DNA of 6,634 bases from Bacteroidota bacterium (GTDB lineage Bacteria > Bacteroidota > Bacteroidia > AKYH767-A > JABDAW01): positions 1 through 6,634 of the forward strand of contig JAHEYM010000230.1 in the NCBI GenBank assembly GCA_023251595.1, written 5' to 3'. Numbering within the stretch: position 1 is the first letter of the stretch; the number at the start of each line of letters is the position of its first letter. Below are positions 1 to 6,400 of this stretch, in pieces. Position numbers and translations under genes: made by a program. The notes under the pieces are model-generated. The model ran no database searches. It was not told where the DNA came from and saw nothing but the letters and a program-made list of their open reading frames with translations.

Positions 1-2
1 AT

Positions 3-782
3 TTCTGGTTGATTTTATCGGTATTAATTTCCTCGATTCAGTCCTGTCAAAGCAACGCCCTGATGGCAGCTCTTCTTATTTATTCTTTTTCGATGATGGA
101 ATCTGGCAAACCAGGTACAGCTGCCTTTTTAATTATCCTCGCATCGTTTATCAAGATATTCAGTCTCGCCGCGCTTATATTAATATTATTTTATCCCGGG
201 AAAATCCGTTTCATGATATCCGCTTTGGTAAGTATGATTATTTTATTGACTTTACCGATTCTTGTTGTTCCTTTCGAGCAACTTAAATATTTGTATGAAA
301 GCTGGGGAAAATTGCTGGCGGAAGATCAGACTTACATTCATGGATTTTCTGTTACCGGAATTCTTGAAACCTGGTTGCACGCAGGAATATCGAACAAAAT
401 AATTCAATTAACAGGAATCGTATTATTTTGCATTCCGCTCTTGGGATATAAAAAATATGGAGATCCATTCTTCAGAAAATTGTTCTTTTTTTCGCTCCTG
501 ATATGGGTGGTGATTTTTAATCACCGTGCAGAATCACCTACCTATATTATTGCGATGACCGGGATAACAGCGTGGTTTCTCACCTCATCAAAAAAAACAC
601 TGCAAATAGGATTATTTATTTTGTCATTCATTTTGATTGCTCTTTCACCAACCGATCTTTTCCCGAAATCTCTAAAAAACAATTTTATAGTTCCATACTG
701 TCTGATGGCTGTTCCTGCAATTTTATGCTGGCTACATATACAGTTAGAATTGTATAAAGTAGCTTTCACTACTCCAAAATGA
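3..782 (+). CDS. GT87/DUF2029-type membrane glycosyltransferase, 3' part only
   Basis: The frame is open to the left edge (it reads Phe-Trp before the first possible TTG start at 9), so this is the C-terminal 259 residues of a longer protein. It is very hydrophobic, with about seven or eight membrane segments separated by short basic loops. Near its start it has a Gln-Ser-Asn-Ala-Leu segment, then a helix, a Gly-Lys-Pro-Gly turn and a helix ending Phe-Ile-Lys-Ile-Phe. This matches the pattern of the GT87/DUF2029 family (Q-N-L, G-P, K-P), which transfers sugars from polyprenyl-phosphate donors on the outer face of the inner membrane. The N-terminal catalytic loop lies outside the window, so activity cannot be judged. 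The stop codon overlaps the start of the GtrA-family gene by 4 bp, suggesting translational coupling. Membrane glycosyltransferase is likely; the exact family is less sure, and the sugar and acceptor are unknown. Confidence 0.72.
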   Translation, partial: FWLILSVLISSIQSCQSNALMAALLIYSFSMMESGKPGTAAFLIILASFIKIFSLAALILILFYPGKIRFMISALVSMIILLTLPILVVPFEQLKYLYESWGKLLAEDQTYIHGFSVTGILETWLHAGISNKIIQLTGIVLFCIPLLGYKKYGDPFFRKLFFFSLLIWVVIFNHRAESPTYIIAMTGITAWFLTSSKKTLQIGLFILSFILIALSPTDLFPKSLKNNFIVPYCLMAVPAILCWLHIQLELYKVAFTTPK

Positions 783-1204
783 TGACATTACATCTTTTAT
801 ATTTCCCGAATTTATTATTTGAACAGGATATGTTCGGGAAAGTATTACGATTTTGTGTCGTCGGCGGATCAGGCGTAGTGATCGATTTTGGTTTGACTTA
901 TTTATTGAAAGAGAAACTCAGATTACATAAATATCTTTCAAATGCGTTGGCATTTAGTGTTGCGGCGAGTTCAAATTATTTTCTAAACAGAATATGGACT
1001 TTTGAAAGTCACAACCCTGAAATATTTAAGGAATACTCGCATTTCATTCTGATTGCTCTTATAGGACTTCTGATTAATACCGGTATTCTCTATCTTCTTC
1101 ATACCGGTAAAGGAAAAAACTTTTATGTTGCGAAAGCTTTTGCGATGGGGGTAGTTATGATCTGGAATTTCTGTGCAAATAATTGGTTTACGTTTAAGAA
1201 TTAA
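779..1204 (+). CDS. GtrA family membrane protein (probable polyprenyl-linked sugar flippase)
   Basis: A 141-residue protein with four predicted membrane helices, at about residues 22-43, 52-73, 87-108 and 114-135. It shows the GtrA signature: Arg-Phe-Cys-Val-Val-Gly-Gly-Ser-Gly before Val-Val-Ile-Asp in helix 1, and two similar end-of-helix motifs, NYFLNRIWTF (66-75) and NFCANNWFTF (130-139), reflecting the internal duplication of the family. GtrA proteins are thought to move polyprenyl-phosphate-linked sugars across the inner membrane, or to assist the glycosyltransferases that use them. The GT87-like gene directly upstream fits this. The start at 779 overlaps the previous stop (ATGA). A second ATG at 830 would give 124 residues starting Met-Phe-Gly-Lys, just before the conserved domain, and is a credible alternative because the first 17 residues are not part of the family core. 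Family assignment is firm; substrate is unknown. Confidence 0.9.
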   Translation: MMTLHLLYFPNLLFEQDMFGKVLRFCVVGGSGVVIDFGLTYLLKEKLRLHKYLSNALAFSVAASSNYFLNRIWTFESHNPEIFKEYSHFILIALIGLLINTGILYLLHTGKGKNFYVAKAFAMGVVMIWNFCANNWFTFKN

Positions 1205-3031
1205 GTGGACAGATCAAAACATAAAATGAAGGCACCTGAATCCATTATGAGGATTGTACAGTCACTCCCCGACAAGCCCGGTGTGTATCAGTATTTTGAC
1301 AAAAACGGGGTAATTATTTATGTTGGGAAAGCGAAAAATCTCAAGAAACGGGTTTCTTCTTATTTTAATCGGGATGTATATGAAACCGGCAAAACCGGTA
1401 TGTTGGTGAGAAAAATTGCCGATATCAAAGTGATTGTCGTGGATACTGAGATGGATTCTTTGTTGTTGGAAAATAATTTGATTAAGAAACATCAGCCTCG
1501 ATATAATGTCATGTTGAAAGATGACAAAACATATCCGTGGATGTGTATTAAGAACGAAGCATTTCCAAGAGTATTCGCAACAAGAAGAATGATCAGAGAT
1601 GGATCGCAGTATTTCGGTCCGTACGCGAATGTCAGAATGATGTACACTTTGCAGGATCTGATTAAACAATTATTTCCTCTGCGCAATTGCACTTTGAATC
1701 TTTCAGATGATAATATTTCGAAACACAAGTTCAGAGTGTGTCTGGAATATCATATAGGAAATTGCAAAGGTCCTTGTGAAGGGCTGCAGCTCAAAGAAGA
1801 TTATGATGAAAAGATCAGACAAATAAAGGAAATTCTTAAAGGTAATATTCATGGGGTCATTAACTACCTTAAAGATTTAATGGAGAAATATTCCAAAAAT
1901 CTTGAGTTTGAAAACGCTCTCGTGGTGAAAGAGAAGCTGGAGTTACTCGAAAATTATAAAAGCAAATCGATTATCGTTTCGCCCAATATTCACAATGTTG
2001 ATGTGTTTAGTCTGGCATCGAACGATCAGTATGTTTTTGTAAATTATTTCAAGGTGTTCAGTGGTGCGATTGTTCAATCACATACATTAGAGATCAAAAA
2101 GAAATTGGATGAACCCGAAGAAGAATTATTGTTACTTGCCATCGCAGAACTCCGCACACGATTCGAGAGTGTTTCAAAAGAAATTATTCTTCCTATAAAA
2201 TTGGACATAGAAATACCAGGAGTAATTCTAACTGTTCCCAAAGTAGGTGATAAAAAACATCTTCTCGATCTTTCAGAAAAGAACGCGAAATATTATATGC
2301 GTGATAAATTACAACAATATGAGAAATTATATCCGCGTAATCGGGTGGAGAAAATTCTCGATCAGATGAAAACCGATTTGAGACTGACTGAACGTCCCGT
2401 TCACATTGAGTGTTTTGATAATTCAAATTTGCAGGGCACAAATGCAGTCGCGGCGGTAACGGTATTTAGAGATGGCAAGCCATCCAAAAAGGATTACCGG
2501 CACTTCAACATAAAAACGGTAGAGGGACCCGACGATTTTGCTTCGATGGAAGAAATTGTTTACCGTCGTTACAAACGTATGATCGATGAAGAACAATCTC
2601 TACCACAACTTATCATCATCGATGGCGGAAAAGGACAATTGAGTTCAGCTCTCGAAAGTTTGGAGAAGCTCGGATTAAGAGGAAAAATCGGAATTATTGG
2701 AATTGCAAAACGTTTGGAAGAAATATATTATCCCGGCGATCAATATCCATTATATTTGGATAAAAAAGGTGAAACGTTAAAAGTCATTCAGCATATTCGC
2801 GATGAGGCACATCGTTTTGGAATAACTCATCACCGGCAGAAACGGCAGAAGAATATGAACAAATCAGAACTATCCGAAATAAAAGGAATCGGTGTAAAAA
2901 CAGTCGAGTTATTACTGCATCATTTTCGTTCGGTGAAAAAAATAAGGGAGGCTTCAACAGAAGAGATTCAAAATGTTATAGGGAAGGCGAGGGCTGCAAA
3001 ACTCTTGAGACATTTCACCCCTGACAACTGA
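1205..3031 (+). CDS. uvrC: UvrABC system protein C (excinuclease subunit C)
   Basis: This is the nuclease subunit of bacterial nucleotide excision repair. It binds the UvrB-damaged DNA complex in the cytoplasm and cuts on both sides of the lesion. At 608 residues it has normal full length. Domains in order: GIY-YIG nuclease (about 20-105; Y28, Y39, K42, R49 and E89 match the catalytic set) for the 3' cut; four cysteines (C162, C179, C187, C191) matching the reported Fe-S site of UvrC; the UVR motif for UvrB binding (about 218-252); an RNase H-like domain for the 5' cut (D405 in ECFDNSN, D473 in IIDGGKGQ, H536 in RDEAHRFGI); and a C-terminal helix-hairpin-helix region (about 554-605; IKGIGVKT). 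All key residues are present. The GTG start lies directly after the gtrA stop; ATG at 1226 would remove seven residues and is a plausible alternative. It is probably transcribed with the upstream glycosylation genes. Confidence 0.98.
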   Translation: MDRSKHKMKAPESIMRIVQSLPDKPGVYQYFDKNGVIIYVGKAKNLKKRVSSYFNRDVYETGKTGMLVRKIADIKVIVVDTEMDSLLLENNLIKKHQPRYNVMLKDDKTYPWMCIKNEAFPRVFATRRMIRDGSQYFGPYANVRMMYTLQDLIKQLFPLRNCTLNLSDDNISKHKFRVCLEYHIGNCKGPCEGLQLKEDYDEKIRQIKEILKGNIHGVINYLKDLMEKYSKNLEFENALVVKEKLELLENYKSKSIIVSPNIHNVDVFSLASNDQYVFVNYFKVFSGAIVQSHTLEIKKKLDEPEEELLLLAIAELRTRFESVSKEIILPIKLDIEIPGVILTVPKVGDKKHLLDLSEKNAKYYMRDKLQQYEKLYPRNRVEKILDQMKTDLRLTERPVHIECFDNSNLQGTNAVAAVTVFRDGKPSKKDYRHFNIKTVEGPDDFASMEEIVYRRYKRMIDEEQSLPQLIIIDGGKGQLSSALESLEKLGLRGKIGIIGIAKRLEEIYYPGDQYPLYLDKKGETLKVIQHIRDEAHRFGITHHRQKRQKNMNKSELSEIKGIGVKTVELLLHHFRSVKKIREASTEEIQNVIGKARAAKLLRHFTPDN

Positions 3032-3084
3032 CAAATGCCCGGGCATCACTTTCTATTTAAAAGGATTTTTAGTCTTTTTGAGAA

Positions 3085-3681
3085 ATGGGAACTTCAATGA
3101 ACAATAGAGTTGTTTACTTTACTGAAGAGTGGGAGATCAGCATGTCTTCGAACAAATTCAATCAAGCGTCCAACTGTTTTCCTCCGGAATTCAAAGATAT
3201 GATATATCGGGAATATGAAAAACTCAGATGGTCGAAAGGAAAGGTGGGAGGTGGAATAACTAATAGAGATGACAAGTTTTTTAATGAGGTCTTCAGCAAA
3301 GAAAATATTCAAGATTTTGAACAATTAATATATATAAATCTTCTGATCGAACTGCATAAACCTCTATTAGTAGACAGATTTGAAAATAAATTCGAATCTC
3401 TTCCCTCTTCAGGATGCACGATTCAGACTGATGAGATAAATCCAATTCTTATTCCTTCACCGGAAAACAGGTTTGGTGATTGGAAATTAATTTTGAAATT
3501 TACTTCAAAACAATATACACTTCTAAATAAAGACTTTACCGATGATCGCGGAAGCACTTATTACGACGCGCTTTTTGGAAATATTCATGCAGGTGGTCTG
3601 CAAGAAGGAAACAATGAGACACGAAGACTAATGGTAAGTAGACACATTCATACTCATATTGTTACGTTACCAGAAATTTGA
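3085..3681 (+). CDS. hypothetical protein, no recognised family
   Basis: I do not recognise this 198-residue protein. It has no signal peptide or membrane helix and looks soluble and cytoplasmic. It is rich in Glu, Lys, Asn, Asp and Phe. The first half is probably helical (EFKDMIYREYEKLRW, then a Lys-Gly-Lys-Val-Gly-Gly-Gly turn). The second half looks beta-like (GDWKLILKFTSKQYTLL) and is followed by a Gly-rich stretch and a His-containing tail (RHIHTHIVTL). The coding stretch is AT-rich in places; positions 3301-3360 have only 13 G/C in 60. Starts at 3085, 3097 and 3142 are all possible; the last has a GGGAG six bases upstream, while 3085 gives the longest product. It follows uvrC after 53 bp on the same strand and converges on the KilA-N gene. 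The long frame and protein-like composition favour a real gene, but a degraded or truncated one cannot be excluded. Confidence 0.6.
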   Translation: MGTSMNNRVVYFTEEWEISMSSNKFNQASNCFPPEFKDMIYREYEKLRWSKGKVGGGITNRDDKFFNEVFSKENIQDFEQLIYINLLIELHKPLLVDRFENKFESLPSSGCTIQTDEINPILIPSPENRFGDWKLILKFTSKQYTLLNKDFTDDRGSTYYDALFGNIHAGGLQEGNNETRRLMVSRHIHTHIVTLPEI

Positions 3682-3766
3682 TTCCAGCATATAGATCGCT
3701 ATCATTTTACCAACTCCGTCAGAGATTTTCAGCAGTGAATTGAGTTTGCAGGCCCTTATTCATCAG

Positions 3767-4588
3767 TTACTTTTTCAATTTGCGGATCTGAGCATTGCCG
3801 ATCAACGATTTCATTTGTGAAATGGCAATCTGATTAAGTTGTTGCAAGCGTTCGTTTTGCCTTGATCCCTGATGAATCAAAACAGCATTGATACTTTCCA
3901 GGTTACTCAATACAACTAATTGCTCAATCGTTGCTGCATCACGAATGTTGCCTTCTGCTTTCGGGTTGGCATCACGCCATTGCTTTGCTGTCAAGCCAAA
4001 CAAAGCCATGTTGAGCATATCTGCCTCATCAGCATATACGAAATTTAATTTCTCTTTTGAAAGTGATGTCGGAATTAATTTTTCTTTTATCGCATCGGTG
4101 TGAATGTGGTAGTTGACTTTTGCCAAAGTGCGTTGCAGGTTCCACTCTAATTGCAGGCGGTCATTATCACTTTCCTTTAGACGCTGAAATTCTTTGACGA
4201 GGTATATCTGAAATTCCGGACTGAGCCACATAGCACAATGAAAAGCAATATCCCTGTGAGCATAAGTTCCTCCGAATCTTCCTGCTTTAACTATTATGCC
4301 TTTCGCTGCCGTTCTGCCTATCCATTGACCTGCGGACATAATGAATCTGTTAACTCCCGCTCCCTTTTCAATTACCCTGAATTCAGGGTAATTGAAATCA
4401 GAGTTGTTGATTGACTCCCAAATAGAAACGTATTCCAACGTATTTTTTTTTGTTATCCATTTTCGGATATGTCCACTAACCTCATTTAAATTACTGGTCA
4501 TATCAGTCAAACTGATAAAGTCTGTTTTATCTTGACAGATGATTGTAATTTCTGTTTCTTTCACATTGATAGTATTGTTTTTTGTCAT
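3767..4588 (-). CDS. KilA-N domain-containing protein
   Basis: A complete 273-residue protein. The N-terminal half (about 10-138) is a KilA-N domain: FISLTDM (24-30), a Trp-containing helix (IRKWITKKNTLEY), the FNYPEF strand region (65-70), AGVNRFIMS (77-85) with QWI, GRFGGTYAHRDIAFHCAMW (103-121) and SPEFQIYLVKEFQRLKE (123-139). The C-terminal half has a helical region (LEWNLQRTLAKVNYHIHTDAIKEKLIP), then FVYADEADMLNMALFG and a Gln/Leu-rich tail. As I recall, this two-part layout is common to a KilA-N subgroup widespread in Bacteroidota, and the length looks full. KilA-N is a DNA-binding module known from phage and large DNA virus proteins; the cellular role of the bacterial chromosomal versions is not established. 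It stands alone, convergent with the unassigned gene across 85 bp, with no phage structural or integrase genes nearby. A perfect 32-bp palindrome lies within codons 64-75. Confidence 0.93.
   Translation of the reverse strand: MTKNNTINVKETEITIICQDKTDFISLTDMTSNLNEVSGHIRKWITKKNTLEYVSIWESINNSDFNYPEFRVIEKGAGVNRFIMSAGQWIGRTAAKGIIVKAGRFGGTYAHRDIAFHCAMWLSPEFQIYLVKEFQRLKESDNDRLQLEWNLQRTLAKVNYHIHTDAIKEKLIPTSLSKEKLNFVYADEADMLNMALFGLTAKQWRDANPKAEGNIRDAATIEQLVVLSNLESINAVLIHQGSRQNERLQQLNQIAISQMKSLIGNAQIRKLKK
4366..4397. repeat. perfect 32-bp palindrome inside the KilA-N gene
   Basis: The plus-strand half TTTCAATTACCCTGAA (4366-4381) is followed with no spacer by its exact reverse complement (4382-4397), centred on an EcoRI-type GAATTC. 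The symmetry stops sharply on both sides: 4365/4398 is T/T and 4364/4399 is C/C. It encodes residues 64-75 of the KilA-N protein (D-F-N-Y-P-E-F-R-V-I-E-K). The mRNA could form a stem of about 14 bp with a 4-base loop. There is no T-run after it on either strand, so it is not an intrinsic terminator. Whether it is a binding site, a cruciform or a by-product of template switching cannot be told from sequence alone. Confidence 0.97.
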
Positions 4589-4602
4589 TTTAAATCCGGA
4601 TC

Positions 4603-4633
4603 ATTATAACCAGTTCAATTCCGCGTGCACCAA
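4603..4633 (-). promoter_or_regulatory. possible promoter of the KilA-N gene
   Basis: Reading the minus strand, a TATAAT (4608 down to 4603) lies 14 bases before the KilA-N ATG, with TTGGTG (4633 to 4628) 19 bases upstream of it. The spacing is slightly long for a classic -35/-10 pair. The Bacteroidota housekeeping pattern (TTTG at -33, TAnnTTTG at -7) is not matched, so this is a weak candidate. The implied leader would be very short, about eight bases. Confidence 0.22.
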
Positions 4634-4670
4634 TTATTTTACTGCCACAGTTGAAAAAAATGAAGAAACC

Positions 4671-4862
4671 TTACTCCTTATTCTCCTTTTCCTTCTCCCG
4701 AAGAACATTAAATATCTGCACGATTAAAACGCCGAAAAACGCACCAATAACAAGAATTGAGAAGAAGTCGACTACGCGAATATTGCTGTCAGATATCCTG
4801 AAATAATTTCCTAATGCAAGTACGAGAAGAATTGCTGTGATGACGATACCTTTGTGTTTCAT
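4671..4862 (-). CDS. small two-helix membrane protein, conserved-looking, function unknown
   Basis: A 63-residue protein starting with ATG 14 bp after the stop of the secreted T9SS protein gene. It has a first hydrophobic helix at about residues 5-20 (IVITAILLVLALGNYF), a short polar loop (RISDSNIR), a second helix at about 32-54 (DFFSILVIGAFFGVLIVQIF) and a strongly charged Glu/Lys tail. The positive N-terminus and the charged tail suggest both ends are in the cytoplasm. I recall similar short inner-membrane proteins with an ALGNYFR-like motif from other Bacteroidota, but cannot name a family or function. The tight spacing suggests co-transcription with the gene upstream. An open plus-strand frame (4539-4727) overlaps its 3' end and is much less convincing. 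Confidence 0.68.
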   Translation of the reverse strand: MKHKGIVITAILLVLALGNYFRISDSNIRVVDFFSILVIGAFFGVLIVQIFNVLREKEKENKE

Positions 4863-4876
4863 GTTTACATATATAT

Positions 4877-5752
4877 TTATAATTTCATCAATCTGCCACG
4901 TGCAACAATTTTTTCACCATCTTCAAAACTATAAAAATAAACACCGGAATGAAGTGAACCTGCATCTATCTGAAATGAAGATCCTGCAATTTCAGTCACT
5001 TTAGAAATTAATTTGCCTGCAACATCTATCACTATTAAAGTTCCATGTTGAATATTTCCTCCCGTTGTAATCGTTGTAATGTCGTCCACCGGATTAGGCG
5101 AAACAGAAGAGCCGAAAATATTTTCAGAAGGAATTAATATTCCTGCAGGCGATACCAAAGCAACAGCATCAACATTAAAATACGCGCACCATCCGGTTGT
5201 TGATGCAGTATCACAGAAGGCATGATCACTCGATTTAAATCGCACGATGATTGAATCCGGCGTCACAAGCGGCGACCAATCTGTTATTGGAGCCTCGAAA
5301 TATTGATAATTGTCGGAGCTTCCTAAAAAAGTAATTCCATAACCAATAGTGTCGGCAGTATGTGAGATTGCGTTATATTTTTTTAAAATAATTTCAACAA
5401 CCGCAGAATCCGTGGGGAGAGGTACTTGCATGTATTTATACCAGCCGGTTAGTTTTAAAGGTTTAGAAGAAATGGGCGTTCCTCCTCCGACTACATTCCA
5501 CGAGCCACTCTGATCTCCATTTACCAACAACCCCTGAGCATACCAATACCAGTTCCAGAGGGAGACCGCATACACTCCTGAATGTGCATCGGTCGTCCAA
5601 TTTTCACCAAAACCGGAAGAAGATGCCCAACCGATAGGTACGGTGTCGCTTGCTGTGTATGTCCAACTTTCGAAATCGGAGTTGGGAAGTGTTTGCCCTT
5701 TAATATTACCAAGAGCGAAAAATAAGATAATTAATGCTAAATATTTTTTCAT
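4877..5752 (-). CDS. secreted protein with T9SS type A C-terminal sorting domain
   Basis: A 291-residue exported protein. Residues 1-19 form a Sec signal peptide (Lys-Lys, then LALIILFFAL, with cleavage likely before Gln20). The C-terminal 75 or so residues are a type IX secretion sorting domain: SPNPVDD (218-224), GTLIVIDVAGKLI (237-249), FQIDAGSLHSGVYFYSF (260-276) and a basic end, RGRLMKL. Such proteins cross the outer membrane through the Por/T9SS machinery and are anchored to the surface or released. The middle (about 20-200) looks like one beta-sandwich: it opens NSDFESW, has PIGWASSSG and DAHSGVYAVSLW, and is rich in Trp, Tyr and Ser. This resembles carbohydrate-binding or PCMD-like jelly-roll domains in Bacteroidota, but I see no catalytic motif and the ligand is unknown. 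C180 and C189 could form a disulphide. A -7-like promoter element lies just upstream. Confidence 0.9.
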   Translation of the reverse strand: MKKYLALIILFFALGNIKGQTLPNSDFESWTYTASDTVPIGWASSSGFGENWTTDAHSGVYAVSLWNWYWYAQGLLVNGDQSGSWNVVGGGTPISSKPLKLTGWYKYMQVPLPTDSAVVEIILKKYNAISHTADTIGYGITFLGSSDNYQYFEAPITDWSPLVTPDSIIVRFKSSDHAFCDTASTTGWCAYFNVDAVALVSPAGILIPSENIFGSSVSPNPVDDITTITTGGNIQHGTLIVIDVAGKLISKVTEIAGSSFQIDAGSLHSGVYFYSFEDGEKIVARGRLMKL

Positions 5753-5776
5753 GCGGTGAGGGTTTTTTGCGGATTG

Positions 5777-5784
5777 TAAAGGTA
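5777..5784 (-). promoter_or_regulatory. possible Bacteroidota -7 promoter element for the T9SS cargo gene
   Basis: On the minus strand TACCTTTA (5784 down to 5777) matches seven of the eight positions of the Bacteroidota sigma-ABfr -7 pattern TAnnTTTG when the two n are counted as free. It would place the transcript start near 5770, about 18 bases before the ATG. No TTTG -33 element is present at the expected distance, so support is partial. It lies in the 55-bp gap after the His-rich membrane protein gene. Confidence 0.35.
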
Positions 5785-5807
5785 CTTATAAAAATGAAAT
5801 TTCTTCT

Positions 5808-6365
5808 TCACTGTTTCAGCATTCTTTTCTGACGGATGACGAGATATCCGTATAAACTTCCTACTGCAAGAACTGGTACAGTTCCAAACAGAATAACCCA
5901 GGTAATGGGTTTGTAAAAATAATTATTTACAGTTGCAGACATATTTGAAGCATTTCCCACATTATACATAAAACCCACTAAAGATCCGGTTAGCGTAGCA
6001 GAAATAAGAATCAGAAATCCTGTCACAATACCAACCAGTATATAATTTCTACCATGAAGAAGAATCTGTTTCCCGGCGATTTTTCCGAACATATAGGCGG
6101 AGAAGTAAAAAACGAGTACAGAGAATCCGAATATTAATTTAAAATCCATGATGATGGATAAAAATGTTTCTGTAGTGTCTGTCCAGCTTTCACTGGCATT
6201 ACTCAGAATAATCATAAAAACCGCAGCGATGGATAATCCCAGCGATATTGAAATAAGTGCGTACTTGCTACCAATGCGTTTGGCAATTTTTCTATTCGCC
6301 CTCGTCTTTTGTTTCGACTCGCTGCTGTGATGGTGACGGTGATGGTGATGGTGAATTTGTTCCAT
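5808..6365 (-). CDS. four-helix membrane protein with His-rich N-terminus
   Basis: I choose the ATG at 6365 (185 residues). The frame can be extended three codons to a TTG at 6374, but that start is weaker. The N-terminus reads Met-Glu-Gln-Ile, then five His, Arg and three His (residues 5-13), followed by a Ser/Lys/Arg-rich stretch to about residue 34. Four membrane helices follow, at about 35-54, 75-95, 108-133 and 153-177, with a basic C-terminal tail (RQKRMLKQ). The positive-inside rule puts the His cluster in the cytoplasm. Such clusters can bind Zn, Ni, Co or Cu, but nothing else here resembles a known metal transporter. Gly-rich helices and a periplasmic-type loop (YNVGNASNMSATVNNYF) are visible. 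I do not recognise the family. It lies 35 bp after the truncated T9SS cargo gene and 55 bp before the complete one, all on the same strand. Confidence 0.82.
   Translation of the reverse strand: MEQIHHHHHRHHHSSESKQKTRANRKIAKRIGSKYALISISLGLSIAAVFMIILSNASESWTDTTETFLSIIMDFKLIFGFSVLVFYFSAYMFGKIAGKQILLHGRNYILVGIVTGFLILISATLTGSLVGFMYNVGNASNMSATVNNYFYKPITWVILFGTVPVLAVGSLYGYLVIRQKRMLKQ
6327..6353. repeat. CACCAT-type hexamer array encoding the His stretch
   Basis: On the minus strand, nine codons alternate CAC and CAT, with a single CGT (Arg) where CAT would be expected. The array encodes the HHHHHRHHH segment of the membrane protein. Because it is a short tandem repeat in units of six bases, slippage would add or remove two His residues without breaking the frame. 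Confidence 0.85.
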
Positions 6366-6400
6366 ATAATGCAATTAATATTTTCTAAACATCACCGCCA

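Noticed and set aside
1077..1109. Two copies of ATACCGGTA separated by about 15 bp in the GtrA gene
   Set aside because: The copies fall in coding sequence, each encoding part of a Thr-Gly pair. Two short palindromes alone are weak evidence for a site.
1385..1399. Hairpin ACCGG-CAAAA-CCGGT inside uvrC
   Set aside because: A 5-bp stem within a conserved coding region (the Thr-Gly-Lys-Thr-Gly residues) is within chance expectation and has no T-run.
1262..1728. Open minus-strand frames opposite the 5' part of uvrC
   Set aside because: They lie entirely opposite a firmly identified gene, and their translations show no recognisable domain; they are shadow frames.
3682..3766. Search for a bidirectional terminator between the convergent genes
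   Set aside because: Only a weak 4-6 bp AT-rich stem near 3691-3704 (ATAG-ATCG-CTAT core) is present, without a following T-run on either strand, so no terminator is claimed.
4640..4663. ACTG-CCA-CAGT stem beside an A-run, between the small membrane protein gene and the KilA-N gene
   Set aside because: The A/T run is on the wrong side: on the minus strand the T-run precedes the stem, so it cannot act as a terminator for the upstream minus-strand gene.
4539..4727. Open plus-strand frame of 62 codons between the KilA-N gene and the small membrane protein gene
   Set aside because: It overlaps both neighbouring genes on the opposite strand. Its product lacks a coherent domain, and the minus-strand genes explain the sequence better.
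5792..5803. GAAATTTC followed by T-rich sequence on the minus strand, after the His-rich membrane protein gene
   Set aside because: It is an 8-bp AT-rich palindrome with no loop, too weak to be called an intrinsic terminator.
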